DNA of 64,000 bases from CALMRE01 sp964412895 (GCA_964412895.1 CAYPQK010000003.1:1-64000); one strand, 5' to 3'. Numbered from the stretch's first letter, positions 42,910-51,292 are shown. Notes: a model not told the origin generated them from the letters alone. Made by a program: numbers and translations.

Positions 42910-43551
42910 CTACCAGTTATAGTCGGGCATATCCCAGTCGTGTATCACCTGCTTCTGATTCGCCTTGTAGCGGTCGAACTCGGCGGCATACTTGTTGGCC
43001 CCCTCGCCTTTTCCTTCGCGGATGATCCGTTTGAGTTCCTCGAATCCGGCGAGGAGCGATTCGGGACGCGGCATGCAGCCCGCCACATAGACATCGACCG
43101 GCAGGTAGTCGTCAAGTCGCTTGATGGTGTTGTAGGAGTCCCAGTACATGCCGCCGTTTATCGTGCAGGAACCGAGGCCCATCACATATTTCGGGCTCTG
43201 CATCTGTTCGTAGGAGCGGATGACCCGCTTCAAGGTCTTGGTCGAGAGGTAGCCCGATATGATGAAGAGGTTGGACTGACGCGGGGTGGGGCGCCACTGG
43301 ACGCCGAAGCGGTAGGCGTCGAAGCGCGGTGTCATGAGCGGCCGCATCTCGATGGCGCCGCAGCCGGTGGCAAAGCCGAGTATCCAGAGCGATTCGGCGC
43401 GGGCCCAGTTGAAGAAATCCTCGACGATCTTCGAGACGGCGGGCGGTTCGACCTGCGGCCGCGCGTCGCAGTAGTAGTCGCGCAGCGGATCGACCTCGAA
43501 CTCGACCCCGTCGGGTCCCTTGACGAGCCGTTTTTTCAGTTCATCCTTCAT
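42910..43551 (-). CDS. nuoB: NuoB-like (PSST/MbxJ) Fe-S subunit with altered N2 motif
   Basis: Small Fe-S subunit, 213 aa. Conserved motifs include GFATGCGAIEMRPLMTPRFD, VMGLGSCTINGGMYWDS (Cys129) and VDVYVAGCMPRPESLLAGF (Cys159). In complex I, N2 is held by four Cys, two adjacent (CC) near the start. Here the pair reads Cys64-Gly65, so only three canonical cysteines are visible. A C-terminal extension (QKQVIHDWDMPDYNW) is not typical. ATG 43551. In the operon it lies between NuoH and NuoC as in MBX (M-J-K-L). Confidence 0.92.
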   Translation of the reverse strand: MKDELKKRLVKGPDGVEFEVDPLRDYYCDARPQVEPPAVSKIVEDFFNWARAESLWILGFATGCGAIEMRPLMTPRFDAYRFGVQWRPTPRQSNLFIISGYLSTKTLKRVIRSYEQMQSPKYVMGLGSCTINGGMYWDSYNTIKRLDDYLPVDVYVAGCMPRPESLLAGFEELKRIIREGKGEGANKYAAEFDRYKANQKQVIHDWDMPDYNW

Positions 43552-43557
43552 ATCGCC

Positions 43558-44463
43558 TCACAGCAGCACTATCGAAAGGACGCCGATCGGCACCGCCCAG
43601 ATCAGGAACCAGCGGATCGACTGATCGACGCGGAAACGCGGAAAGGCCACCCCGACGAAGACCGACCACATATAGATAAGGAATACCTTGAGGAAGAAGA
43701 TCGGCCAGTTGGTCGCGCCGCCGAAGAAGAGGTTCATGTATATCACGATCTTCGCGATGGGGAAGATCGCGCGGTTGGTCTGCATGAGGGCGAGGTAGGA
43801 GGAGTGGTACTCGGTCGGTGGCCCGATCGGTATCTCCTGCGGCGCGAGCACCACATCGAAGGGGGGGCGCATCATCGAGCCGAGGAACGAAAGCATCGCC
43901 GCGACGACCGCGAGCGGGTTGGTGAAGAGCGTCCAGTGGAGGATGCCCCCCTGCTGGGCCGCGACGATATCGGTGACCGAAAGGGTGTGATACTGGAGCG
44001 CCACCGAGAAGATGGCGAGCGCGAAGGGGAGTTCGGCGGCGGTCACCTGCGACAGGCCTCGCGTGATGCCGATGGCCGAATAGGGGTGGCCGCTCTCGGC
44101 GGCGCCGAGCGCCATGCCGAGCGTCCCGAAGAAGACGAAGTAGAGGGCGAGTATGAGGTCGCCCGCGAACGAGAGGTTCGAGAACATATAGGAGCCGTAG
44201 ATCGACGGGATGAACAGCAGCAGACCCACGCCGCCCGACAGGCGGAACACCGGGCCGAGGTAGAACATCACGCCGTGCGTTATTGAGGTGCGCAGGCCGT
44301 AGTTCTTGAAAACATCGATATAGGTCTGCCAGATCGGGATGCCGCGCCGCCGCCCGACCCGCGCCGCTATCTTGGCAATGAAGGCGTTGAGGATATAGCC
44401 GAAGTTGATGACGATGAAAAGGGTGAGGAGCGAATAGGGGATCTTCATCCAGTCGAACTGCAT
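43558..44463 (-). CDS. nuoH: NuoH-like (MbxM) membrane subunit
   Basis: Membrane subunit that connects the soluble arm to the ion pump. About eight transmembrane helices, 301 aa. Family motifs: ARVGRRRGIPIWQTYIDVFK, GALGMALGAAESGHPYSAIG-like block with Glu, TAAELPFALAIFSVAL, IPIGPPTEYHSSYLALMQ. The RRGIPIWQTY segment and the short size resemble group-4 hydrogenase/MbhM more than bacterial NuoH (~320-350 aa). ATG 44463 is 1 nt from the antiporter gene stop. Confidence 0.93.
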   Translation of the reverse strand: MQFDWMKIPYSLLTLFIVINFGYILNAFIAKIAARVGRRRGIPIWQTYIDVFKNYGLRTSITHGVMFYLGPVFRLSGGVGLLLFIPSIYGSYMFSNLSFAGDLILALYFVFFGTLGMALGAAESGHPYSAIGITRGLSQVTAAELPFALAIFSVALQYHTLSVTDIVAAQQGGILHWTLFTNPLAVVAAMLSFLGSMMRPPFDVVLAPQEIPIGPPTEYHSSYLALMQTNRAIFPIAKIVIYMNLFFGGATNWPIFFLKVFLIYMWSVFVGVAFPRFRVDQSIRWFLIWAVPIGVLSIVLL

Positions 44464-44464
44464 C

Positions 44465-47400
44465 CTACCCTCCGATCCGGAAAAGATAGACGATCACGAC
44501 AAAGGCGAGGAACTGGAGCGCGTAGGTCTGTCCGTTGCCGGTGTAGATGCGCCGCGACAGATCGGCCGCGGCATGGAGGGTATCGGTGATCGTCGCCCAG
44601 AAGCGGGTCACGAACGGTTGTACGAGGAAGCCGAGCGCCTTGCGGTAGGGGGCGAAGAAGTTCCACGCGAAGTGGGTCGTCTCGGGGCGGTAGGGCCTCT
44701 CGGCGGCGAAGACGATATTGAACTGTTTGACCTTCTGCGCGCGGCGGTTGATGAACAGGAGCCAGCCAAAAAGCGAGCCGAATATCACGCAGACGATGAT
44801 CATGATCGAGACGGGGCTCCAGTAACCGAACTGACTCGTTATCGTGATCCCTTCCCAGTTCAGGCCGCCTTCGGGGAAAAATGCGTTCAGGTAGGTGTCG
44901 ACGCGTCGCAGGGCGAGTCCCGGAACGATGGCGAAGGCCATGAGGAGCGCGACATAGATCATCTGCGGCAGAATGATCCAGAAGGGGGCCTCTTTCAGCC
45001 GCCGGTGCTCATCCTTCAACTGACCGAGGAAGGTCGTGTGGATGAGGCGGAAGAGGTAGAGGAAGGCGATCGGTCCCGAGAAGAAGGTGATGATCATCGG
45101 CAGGCGGTAGTCGGTGGAGAGTATCGCGTTGTAGAATATCCACCGGCCGCCGAAGCCCGACAGCGGCGGTACGCCCGAAACGGCGATGATGCCGATGAGG
45201 ACCGCGATGAAGGAAAGAGGCATGAGGGTGATGAGCCCGCCCATTTTGTACATGAGCCGGGTGCCGGTCCGTTTGGCGACGCCGCCGACCGACAGGAAGA
45301 GCATCGACTTATAGATATAATGATTGATGACGAACATGAAGGCCATCACCCAGCCGAGATGGTTCATGAGGGCAAGGCCGAAGAGGGCGTACCCCATCTG
45401 GCCGATGGAGGAGTAGGCGAGGAGCCGTTTGGCGTCCTCTTCGAATATCGCCATGAGGTTGCCCAGAAGCGCCGACAGCGCGCCGATCCACAGCATGGCG
45501 TGGGTGAGTTCGATGCCGTAGAGCCGTTGTTTCCCCATCGCGAGCATCAGCACCATAAGACCGTAGAGCCCGGCTTTGAGTAGAATGCCCGACACCATCG
45601 GGGAGACATCGGTCTCGGCCTCGGCGTGGGCGCCGGGAAGCCAGATGTGGAGTCCGATCGCGGCGGTCTTGGTCATGAAGCCGACCGCAAGGAGAAGAAA
45701 CACCCACCCGGCCGTTTCGCCGGTCAGGGCCTTGAGCGCTTCACTCATCGGCAGCGGGCTGACCGCGGAGGCCAGCGCGAAGCCGGTGAGTATCAGGAAT
45801 GCCCCGCCGAGCGAGAATAGAATATAGGAAAGGGCGTGCGGTTCGGAATGTTTGCCGCGCAGGATGAGGAGGTAGGAGCCGACGGTGAGCAGTTCCCACG
45901 CGACGAAGAAGGAGAAGAAATCGGTCGCGCCGATGAGTTGAGTGAGTCCGGCGTACATCAGCATCGCGGCGGGGTAGAAGCCGACGCGCCGTCCGTGGGC
46001 GTCGTAACTCGCCAGCAGTATCACCGGTCCGCCGATGAGGATGATGACGGCGAATATGAGCCGGAGCGGATCGTAGGAGGCGTAGGTGAGTATGAAGTAG
46101 CCGACCATCCCGGCGATGGCTATGGTGTTCTTCGCCCATGCCGGAAGCCATTCGAGCAGTATGAAGCCGAGCGCGAACAGGAGCGGCACAGCGTGGAGTA
46201 TGTTGCCGTGCGCCGACAGGTCGCCCCAGAGATAGCCGAGCGCCCAGCCGGCGGCGAGCGCGGCGACGACCGCCGTCACCTTGAGCGGCGCGCAGGAGAT
46301 ATCGACGGCCGATTTTTCCCGTTTTATGGCGTAGCCGAACCACCGGAAGAGGTATCCCGCCTCGATGAGCGCCCCGATCAGAATGAAGGCGAGCAGGGCG
46401 TAGCGGCCGTTCGCGGCGAGCGCGAGCGCCAGTTCCCATTTGGCGTAGAAGCCGGGGAACGGCGGCAGACCGGCGAGGAGCGCGATAAAGGTGACAAAGG
46501 CGAGGATGAGCACCGGATGGCCGCGCAGGGCGCTCCAGTCGGTGAGTTCACGGCCCGTGATGAGGCCCGATAGCCAGTAGAGCCCCGCCTTGGCGACGGC
46601 GTGGGCCGCGAGCAGGCCGCCCGCGACGAAGAGGTAGTGATCGCCCAATATATCGCGCTGGCCCAGCACCGTAAGGATGAGACCGAGCTGCGCCACCGAC
46701 GAATAGCCGAGCAGGCGCCGGTCGTTCGTTTGCGGCAGGGCAAGCAGGTTCGAGGCGACGAAGGTGACGATGCCAATGCCAGTCGCCGCCGGAAGCCACG
46801 CCGTGCCGCCGATGAGGAGCAGTTTATCGACCGCATAGAGCGCCGCTGCACCGGAGGCGGCCGAAAAGAGTCCCGCGAAGGCGGGGTGGGCCGATTCGTA
46901 GATATCAAGCGCCCAGCCGTTGGCCGGGAAGGGCTTGAGTTCGGTCACCACCGCGATGAACATCAGGAAAAAGGCGATGGAGCCGCCCTTGAGGGTGTCG
47001 AGCGACGCCCCCGCCATCCCGTCGATATTGAGCGTGCCGGTCGCGTGGTAGGAGAAGATGATGCCGACGAGGAGGAAGACCGATATCACCTGCGAGACGA
47101 TGAGGTACTTGAACCCGGCCCCCAGCGCCCGCTCGTCGTCGGAAAGAAGGATGAGCCCGCCGGTCGCGATGGCGGCGAGTTCGAAGAAGACGAACAGGTT
47201 GAAGATGTCGCGGGTCAGCACGATGCCGCACAGCGCCATCACGAACACTATCAGCACCGCCATCGCGCGGCGTCCCAGCGCGAAGAGCGTCTCTTTGAGG
47301 TAGAGCGCCGAGAAGAGGGCGGTCAGGGTGATGATGAGGGTGAGCGCCGCTTCGGGGAGCGCCATCCGCAGGTTTATCGCGAAGGGCGGTTCGGTCCCGG

Positions 47401-47590
47401 CGGTGAATATCTCGACCGGTCCGGCGCCGTAGAGGGCGAAGGCCCAGAGCCATCCGGCCGATACGAAGGTCATGACGGCAAGGGCGGCGAGCGTCACCGC
47501 GTAGGCGGCGGCGCGCCATTCCTCCTTCAGCAGTCCCAGCAGGAACGCGCCGGCCAGAGCCGCCGCTATGATGACGATGGCGCTTACCAT
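44465..47590 (-). CDS. Two fused Mrp/Nuo antiporter subunits (MbxH-H' fusion)
   Basis: 1041-residue membrane protein with two proton/sodium antiporter (NuoL/M/N, MrpD) units. Unit 1 (about 1-445): FFELAAIATGGLILL (key Glu137), ELKPFPANGWALDIYESAHP (key Lys219), TNDRRLLGYSSVAQLGLIL. Unit 2 (about 480-1041): FFVAWELLTVGSYLLIL, MTKTAAIGLHIWLPGAHAEA, EEDAKRLLAYSSIGQMGYA, YKSMLFLSVGGV, and a C-terminal lateral-helix-like extension (FVTRFWATITDTLHAAADLS). Each unit has the expected Glu-Lys pair, so both may pump. In MBX/MBS these are separate H and H' genes. The 5' end overlaps mrpC by 7 nt. Confidence 0.92.
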   Translation of the reverse strand: MVSAIVIIAAALAGAFLLGLLKEEWRAAAYAVTLAALAVMTFVSAGWLWAFALYGAGPVEIFTAGTEPPFAINLRMALPEAALTLIITLTALFSALYLKETLFALGRRAMAVLIVFVMALCGIVLTRDIFNLFVFFELAAIATGGLILLSDDERALGAGFKYLIVSQVISVFLLVGIIFSYHATGTLNIDGMAGASLDTLKGGSIAFFLMFIAVVTELKPFPANGWALDIYESAHPAFAGLFSAASGAAALYAVDKLLLIGGTAWLPAATGIGIVTFVASNLLALPQTNDRRLLGYSSVAQLGLILTVLGQRDILGDHYLFVAGGLLAAHAVAKAGLYWLSGLITGRELTDWSALRGHPVLILAFVTFIALLAGLPPFPGFYAKWELALALAANGRYALLAFILIGALIEAGYLFRWFGYAIKREKSAVDISCAPLKVTAVVAALAAGWALGYLWGDLSAHGNILHAVPLLFALGFILLEWLPAWAKNTIAIAGMVGYFILTYASYDPLRLIFAVIILIGGPVILLASYDAHGRRVGFYPAAMLMYAGLTQLIGATDFFSFFVAWELLTVGSYLLILRGKHSEPHALSYILFSLGGAFLILTGFALASAVSPLPMSEALKALTGETAGWVFLLLAVGFMTKTAAIGLHIWLPGAHAEAETDVSPMVSGILLKAGLYGLMVLMLAMGKQRLYGIELTHAMLWIGALSALLGNLMAIFEEDAKRLLAYSSIGQMGYALFGLALMNHLGWVMAFMFVINHYIYKSMLFLSVGGVAKRTGTRLMYKMGGLITLMPLSFIAVLIGIIAVSGVPPLSGFGGRWIFYNAILSTDYRLPMIITFFSGPIAFLYLFRLIHTTFLGQLKDEHRRLKEAPFWIILPQMIYVALLMAFAIVPGLALRRVDTYLNAFFPEGGLNWEGITITSQFGYWSPVSIMIIVCVIFGSLFGWLLFINRRAQKVKQFNIVFAAERPYRPETTHFAWNFFAPYRKALGFLVQPFVTRFWATITDTLHAAADLSRRIYTGNGQTYALQFLAFVVIVYLFRIGG

Positions 47591-47940
47591 TTGAGGTCCG
47601 TGAACTTGGTGATATCGAGGGTCCGCTTCTTTTCGTAGAGTTTATAGGTATAGGCGAGCATCAGCGCCGTGACCCCCACGCCGATGACGATGGCGGTCAG
47701 CACCAGCGCCTGCGGCACCGGGTCGATGATGCGGGCGGCCGCCTCGGCGGCGGGGACCGCGCTGTCGAGAATGGGGGCGGTACGGCCGCGCATATAACCG
47801 ACGGCGACGATGACGAGGTTGACGCCGGTGTCGGCGACGGTGAAGGCGACGATCATCCGCAGGATGTTGCGGTTGGCGAGCGCCCCGTAAAAACCGATGA
47901 GTATGAGGATGAAGCCGGTGGCCATCGCGAGTATCGCCAT
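47584..47940 (-). CDS. mrpC: MrpC/NuoK-like subunit (MbxG)
   Basis: Small membrane subunit, 118 aa, three transmembrane helices. Motifs: GFYGALANRNILRMIVAFTV, ADTGVNLVIVAVGYM, DPVPQALVLTAIVIGVGVTALML (the DP.PQALVLTAIVI block is diagnostic of MnhC/MrpC). ATG 47940 is preferred over GTG 47943 because GGAGGA sits six nt upstream. TGATG overlap with the upstream gene. Confidence 0.92.
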   Translation of the reverse strand: MAILAMATGFILILIGFYGALANRNILRMIVAFTVADTGVNLVIVAVGYMRGRTAPILDSAVPAAEAAARIIDPVPQALVLTAIVIGVGVTALMLAYTYKLYEKKRTLDITKFTDLKW

Positions 47941-48638
47941 CACAACTCCTCCGTTTCCGACAGATCGGCGAGTATCGTCGAGAATTCGGCGCCGACCTTG
48001 AGCCCGATGAGCGAGTAGATGATCGGTATCGCGCCGGCCGAGAAGAGCGTTCCCAGCGTGCCGATGGGCAGTATCCGGTTGTCGAGGAAGCCGCCCGCGA
48101 GGAATATTCCCAGCAGGCCGATGGCGACATAAAGGATGCCCGAGAGCGATTCGACGGTCGCGATCAGCGTATGGCTGAAGTGTTTCAGCGGATCGGTAAG
48201 GAGAAGGAGCAGCATCCCCGAGGCGATGACCGCGCCCCCCTGAAAACCGCCGCCCGGGGTGAGGTGACCGTTCACGAAGACATAGACGCCCAACAGCATG
48301 ATGAGCGGCGCGAGGAAGCGGCTCCCGGTCGTCAGCAGTTCGCCCACCGGGGTCCGGTCGCGTTTCGCCACGCGCTCTTTCCGGCCGCGGGAAAGGACCA
48401 GTCCCACGATGGCGGCCGCGAGGAACAGCACCGTCACCTCGCCCAGCGTGTCGAGTCCGCGGTAGGTGACGACGATGGCGGTGACGATATTGGCCGATCC
48501 GATGTCGGCGGCGGTCCGGTCGGCGTAGTAACGGGCGGTGGTGTTGAGTTCGGGGTCGGGTTCGTAGCCGACGAGCAGTCCGGCGAATATCGCGCCGATG
48601 CCGATAAGAAGGAGGATCGCGAAGAACCGTCTAATCAT
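47940..48638 (-). CDS. MbhE-MbhF (MrpB) fusion subunit
   Basis: 232-residue membrane protein made of two normally separate parts. The N-terminal ~95 residues match MbhE (GSANIVTAIVVTYRGLDTLGE, followed by a helix VTVLFLAAAIVGLVL). The C-terminal part matches MnhB/MbhF (VYVFVNGHLTPGGGFQGGAVI, SGILYVAIGLLG). An 8-nt overlap with the upstream MbhD-like gene and TGATG with mrpC show tight coupling. Confidence 0.88.
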   Translation of the reverse strand: MIRRFFAILLLIGIGAIFAGLLVGYEPDPELNTTARYYADRTAADIGSANIVTAIVVTYRGLDTLGEVTVLFLAAAIVGLVLSRGRKERVAKRDRTPVGELLTTGSRFLAPLIMLLGVYVFVNGHLTPGGGFQGGAVIASGMLLLLLTDPLKHFSHTLIATVESLSGILYVAIGLLGIFLAGGFLDNRILPIGTLGTLFSAGAIPIIYSLIGLKVGAEFSTILADLSETEEL

Positions 48639-48885
48639 GTTCGCCTCCCCGGACCCGGCCGAGGATGAAGAAGAAGAGGAAGGTGGTGAGTCCGCTTCCG
48701 ATGGCCGCTTCGGTCATCGCCACATCGGGCGAGGCGAGTATCAGAAAGAGGACCGACGCAACGAGGCTCACGAGCCCCGCGGAAAGTATCGCGATGGGGA
48801 GACTTTTCCCGAATATCGCGACGAACGCCGCGCCGATCATGGCAAGGGCGAGAATGACGGTCAGGGCGAACATGAGTGTGCTCAT
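48631..48885 (-). CDS. MbhD/DUF4040-like membrane subunit
   Basis: 84-residue membrane protein, three helices. SPDVAMTEAAIGSGLTTFLF is the hallmark of the MbhD/MrpA C-terminal DUF4040 unit. ATG 48885 overlaps the mrpG stop (ATGA). Confidence 0.88.
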   Translation of the reverse strand: MSTLMFALTVILALAMIGAAFVAIFGKSLPIAILSAGLVSLVASVLFLILASPDVAMTEAAIGSGLTTFLFFFILGRVRGGEHD

Positions 48886-49220
48886 GACTTTTCCCCCCGG
48901 TCTTCCGTCAGCCGGTCGACCGTCGTCTTGGAGCTCTTTTCGGCGCCGGTGCGGTGTGCCGCGCGGGCAAGCACCTGCGACGATATCGGGTTGGTGAAGA
49001 GTATGAAGAGTCCGATAAGGAGCAGTTTCAGTCCCCACTCGGGACGCAGGCAGGCGGCCCCGGCAAGCGTCAGCAGGGTGCCGAGCGTCGTCGCCTTGGT
49101 CCCCGCCTGAATGCGGTTGAACAGATCGGGCATCCGGACGAGTCCCAGCCCGCCCAGAAACAGGAACGCCGCCCCGCCGATGAGCAGAACGCCGCCGATG
49201 AGATCGAGCAGCATACCCAT
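48882..49220 (-). CDS. mrpG: MrpG/MnhG-like subunit (MbxC)
   Basis: 112-residue membrane protein with three helices. Characteristic phrase: LGLVRMPDLFNRIQAGTKATTLG, followed by LKLLLIGLFILFTNPISSQVLARAA. ATG 49220 overlaps the mrpF stop (TGATG); GTG 49223 is an alternative. The C-terminal tail is longer and polar (GAEKSSKTTVDRLTEDRG). Confidence 0.93.
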   Translation of the reverse strand: MGMLLDLIGGVLLIGGAAFLFLGGLGLVRMPDLFNRIQAGTKATTLGTLLTLAGAACLRPEWGLKLLLIGLFILFTNPISSQVLARAAHRTGAEKSSKTTVDRLTEDRGEKS

Positions 49221-49480
49221 CACAGCCCCCGTTCCAGATAGCGGGCGACCGCGATCACCCCGAGGAACGACAGGAGTGCGTAGATGACCGCGACATCGAG
49301 ATAGATGCCGCGCCCTTCGGCGATCGCCACGATGACGATGGCGGTGATGGCGACGATGGTCAGCACATCGAACGCGACCACCCGGTCGGCGGCCGACGGC
49401 CCTTTGAGGAACCGGTAGAGGGCCAGCAGGAATGCCGCCCCGGCGATAGCCGCCGCTATATATATAAGGATATCAACCAT
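49220..49480 (-). CDS. mrpF: MrpF/MnhF-like subunit (MbxB)
   Basis: 86-residue protein with three helices. Motifs: YRFLKGPSAADRVVAFDVLT (the GPSAADRV block of MnhF) and LDVAVIYALLSFLGVIAVARYL. ATG 49480 overlaps the mrpE stop by 8 nt. Confidence 0.93.
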   Translation of the reverse strand: MVDILIYIAAAIAGAAFLLALYRFLKGPSAADRVVAFDVLTIVAITAIVIVAIAEGRGIYLDVAVIYALLSFLGVIAVARYLERGL

Positions 49481-49970
49481 ACATGACCTCAAGATACTTC
49501 TCGAAGCCCGCTACGATGCTCGCCGTCGCCGCGTCGATGTCGGCCGACTCCACCGTCACCCAGTGGATGTAGAGCCATTCGCCGTCGATCTCGACCGTGA
49601 GGGTGCCGGGGGTCAGCGTTATCGAATTGGCGAGAAGCAGGCGCCCCATGTTGCTCTTGAGCCGTGTCCGTACTTTCACGATGCCGGGATTCAGCGGCAG
49701 GGAGGGGGAGATGACTATCCGGGCGATATGGAGGTTCGACTTGACCAGTTCCGTGAAGAAGTAGGGGATATAGAGCAGCGCCGCGAGAAAGGCGCGCGGG
49801 GTCGCCTTGAATTCTGAGAAGACCGCGAGCCCGTCACGGAACAGGAGCGTGATGATGAGCGCGGTGACCGCGCCGATGATGAGGATATCGGCCGCGAGCG
49901 ACCCGTTCAGAAGCACCCAGAAGAGGAACAGCGTCGCAAAAAGCATAGCTATGTTCCGCACGCTTCTCAT
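49473..49970 (-). CDS. mrpE: MrpE/MnhE-like subunit (MbxA), first gene of the operon
   Basis: 165-residue protein with N-terminal helices (FATLFLFWVLLNGSLAADILII, ATPRAFLAALLYIPYFFTELV) and a C-terminal cytoplasmic domain containing ANSITLTPGTLTVEIDGEWLYIHWV, the MnhE signature. ATG 49970 is preceded by GGTGG. Two candidate promoters precede the gene, so the operon is transcribed separately from the CcdA gene upstream. Confidence 0.93.
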   Translation of the reverse strand: MRSVRNIAMLFATLFLFWVLLNGSLAADILIIGAVTALIITLLFRDGLAVFSEFKATPRAFLAALLYIPYFFTELVKSNLHIARIVISPSLPLNPGIVKVRTRLKSNMGRLLLANSITLTPGTLTVEIDGEWLYIHWVTVESADIDAATASIVAGFEKYLEVMYG

Positions 49971-49982
49971 CAGTCCACCCGT

Positions 49983-49995
49983 ACCCAAGATGGGT
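49983..49995. promoter_or_regulatory. Candidate operator dyad at the Mrp-Nuo operon start
   Basis: ACCCA-AGA-TGGGT: perfect 5-bp arms with a 3-nt centre, located just downstream of the proximal -10. A small repressor site is possible; nothing else supports it. Confidence 0.3.
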
Positions 49996-49996
49996 C

Positions 49997-50024
49997 ATTA
50001 TAGCGCAGGCAAAACGCAATGCAA
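49997..50024 (-). promoter_or_regulatory. Candidate proximal promoter P2 of the Mrp-Nuo operon
   Basis: On the minus strand: TTGCAT (50024-50019), 16-nt spacer, TATAAT (50002-49997), perfect -10. Start would be about 20 nt before ATG 49970. Confidence 0.65.
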
Positions 50025-50073
50025 AGATTTAGTCCCGACATGCCTACCCCAAGAAGGTTGCCACTAGCAAGTA

Positions 50074-50101
50074 TTTATAGCAGACGAAAAAAGAATGTCA
50101 A
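50074..50101 (-). promoter_or_regulatory. Candidate distal promoter P1 of the Mrp-Nuo operon
   Basis: On the minus strand: TTGACA (50101-50096), 16-nt spacer, TATAAA (50079-50074). Strong match; would give a leader of about 100 nt. Confidence 0.65.
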
Positions 50102-50130
50102 GAGAAAAAGGATATCTAACTCCATTTATT

Positions 50131-51237
50131 TCATTTTTCGGTCGGAAGAGCGCAGGCGGGGGCTGAAAGCGGCAGCGGTTCGCTCCGCGGCAGAAGTCCG
50201 ACCCCTTCGCACTGTTCGCCGCGCAGGGTCGCCAATGCCTGATAGATCGCCTCTTCGGTCTGGAGCCCGACCAGCCGCGCCACCTCATTGCGCTCCACAT
50301 CGAACAGGATGAAGGTCGGGACGCCGATGATCCGGTGAGCGGCGGCATATCCGCGATCCTCCGGCTTACTGATATCGACCTTGCGCAGGGTCACCTTGTT
50401 GCCATCGCACCGCTCGAATATCCGCGTCACGATCGGCTCCATTTTCTTACAGACGGGACATTCCCCGCTGTAGAATTCGACGAGCGCCGGGAGGCCGTCG
50501 GGGAGGGGGAACTGTTCCAATTTCGCCTGCGGGGCGGGAAGGGGCGCGGCGGCGACCGGCGGCGGCTGATCCGTCGCCTCGGTGAAGAGATAGATCGCCC
50601 CGGCGATAAGCAGTATGCCCACCAGTTTCTCGAACAGCGGCAAACCGCGGTTGGCGCGCCGCAGCAGCGGCAGCAGGCGGTCGGCGAACAGGGCGGTCAG
50701 CAGGAACGGCAGGGTGAAGCCGATCCCGTAGAGCGTCAGGTAGAACATCCCGACCGGCACTGATGCCCCCGATGCGGCGGTGAAGGTTAGCGCCGCGCCG
50801 AGTATCGGGCCGACGCAGGGGGACCAGCCGGCGCCGAAGATGAGCCCCATCGCGAAGGCGTTGAGCAGCCCCAGCCGCGATGAGAAGCGGTTCTCGTCGA
50901 TCCGCACGATACGATCGAAAAGAGGGATATGGATGAATCCGATGAACTTGAGCCCGAAGAGAAGCACCAGCATCCCGCCGAACAGCAGGAGGTAGTGGTT
51001 GTAGGTCTTGACCAGGCCGCCCAGCGTCGCGGCGGCGGCGCCGAAAAGGGCGAAGACGATGACGATGCCCAGCGAGAAGGCGGCGGCCCGCAGGAAGAGT
51101 TTGGCGGGAGCGGGGCGCTCACCGACGGTGTCCATTCCCGCCACGGCGGCGAGATAGACCGGTATCAGCGGCAGTACGCACGGGGTGAAAAAGGTCGCCA
51201 GCCCGGCGGTGAAAAGTGTCGCGAGCGAGAACTCCAT
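50131..51237 (-). CDS. CcdA-type membrane protein fused to a thioredoxin domain (DsbD-like)
   Basis: Transmembrane electron relay that passes reducing equivalents from cytoplasm to periplasm. ATG 51237 with GGAGGA. The DsbD/CcdA core has six helices with the paired cysteines LATFFTPCVLPLIPVYLAA and FGAGWSPCVGPILGAAL. A short linker (QPPPVAAAPLPAPQ) follows. A C-terminal periplasmic thioredoxin domain carries ALVEFYSGECPVCKKMEP (CxxC at about 276-279) and GVPTFILFDVE with cis-Pro. It lacks the N-terminal DsbD alpha domain. Likely feeds cytochrome c maturation, disulfide isomerisation or peroxiredoxins; partner not determinable. Confidence 0.9.
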   Translation of the reverse strand: MEFSLATLFTAGLATFFTPCVLPLIPVYLAAVAGMDTVGERPAPAKLFLRAAAFSLGIVIVFALFGAAAATLGGLVKTYNHYLLLFGGMLVLLFGLKFIGFIHIPLFDRIVRIDENRFSSRLGLLNAFAMGLIFGAGWSPCVGPILGAALTFTAASGASVPVGMFYLTLYGIGFTLPFLLTALFADRLLPLLRRANRGLPLFEKLVGILLIAGAIYLFTEATDQPPPVAAAPLPAPQAKLEQFPLPDGLPALVEFYSGECPVCKKMEPIVTRIFERCDGNKVTLRKVDISKPEDRGYAAAHRIIGVPTFILFDVERNEVARLVGLQTEEAIYQALATLRGEQCEGVGLLPRSEPLPLSAPACALPTEK

Positions 51238-51292
51238 ACTGCTCCTCCGTTCCCCGTACTTGTAGCGACCGATGGCCGATAGTCAAGCCCTG

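Noticed and set aside
42370..44286. A 638-codon plus-strand open frame antisense to nuoC/nuoB/nuoH
   Set aside because: Composition (Glu/Arg/His-rich, no signal) is typical of the antisense of membrane and Nuo genes; the minus-strand genes have clear motifs.
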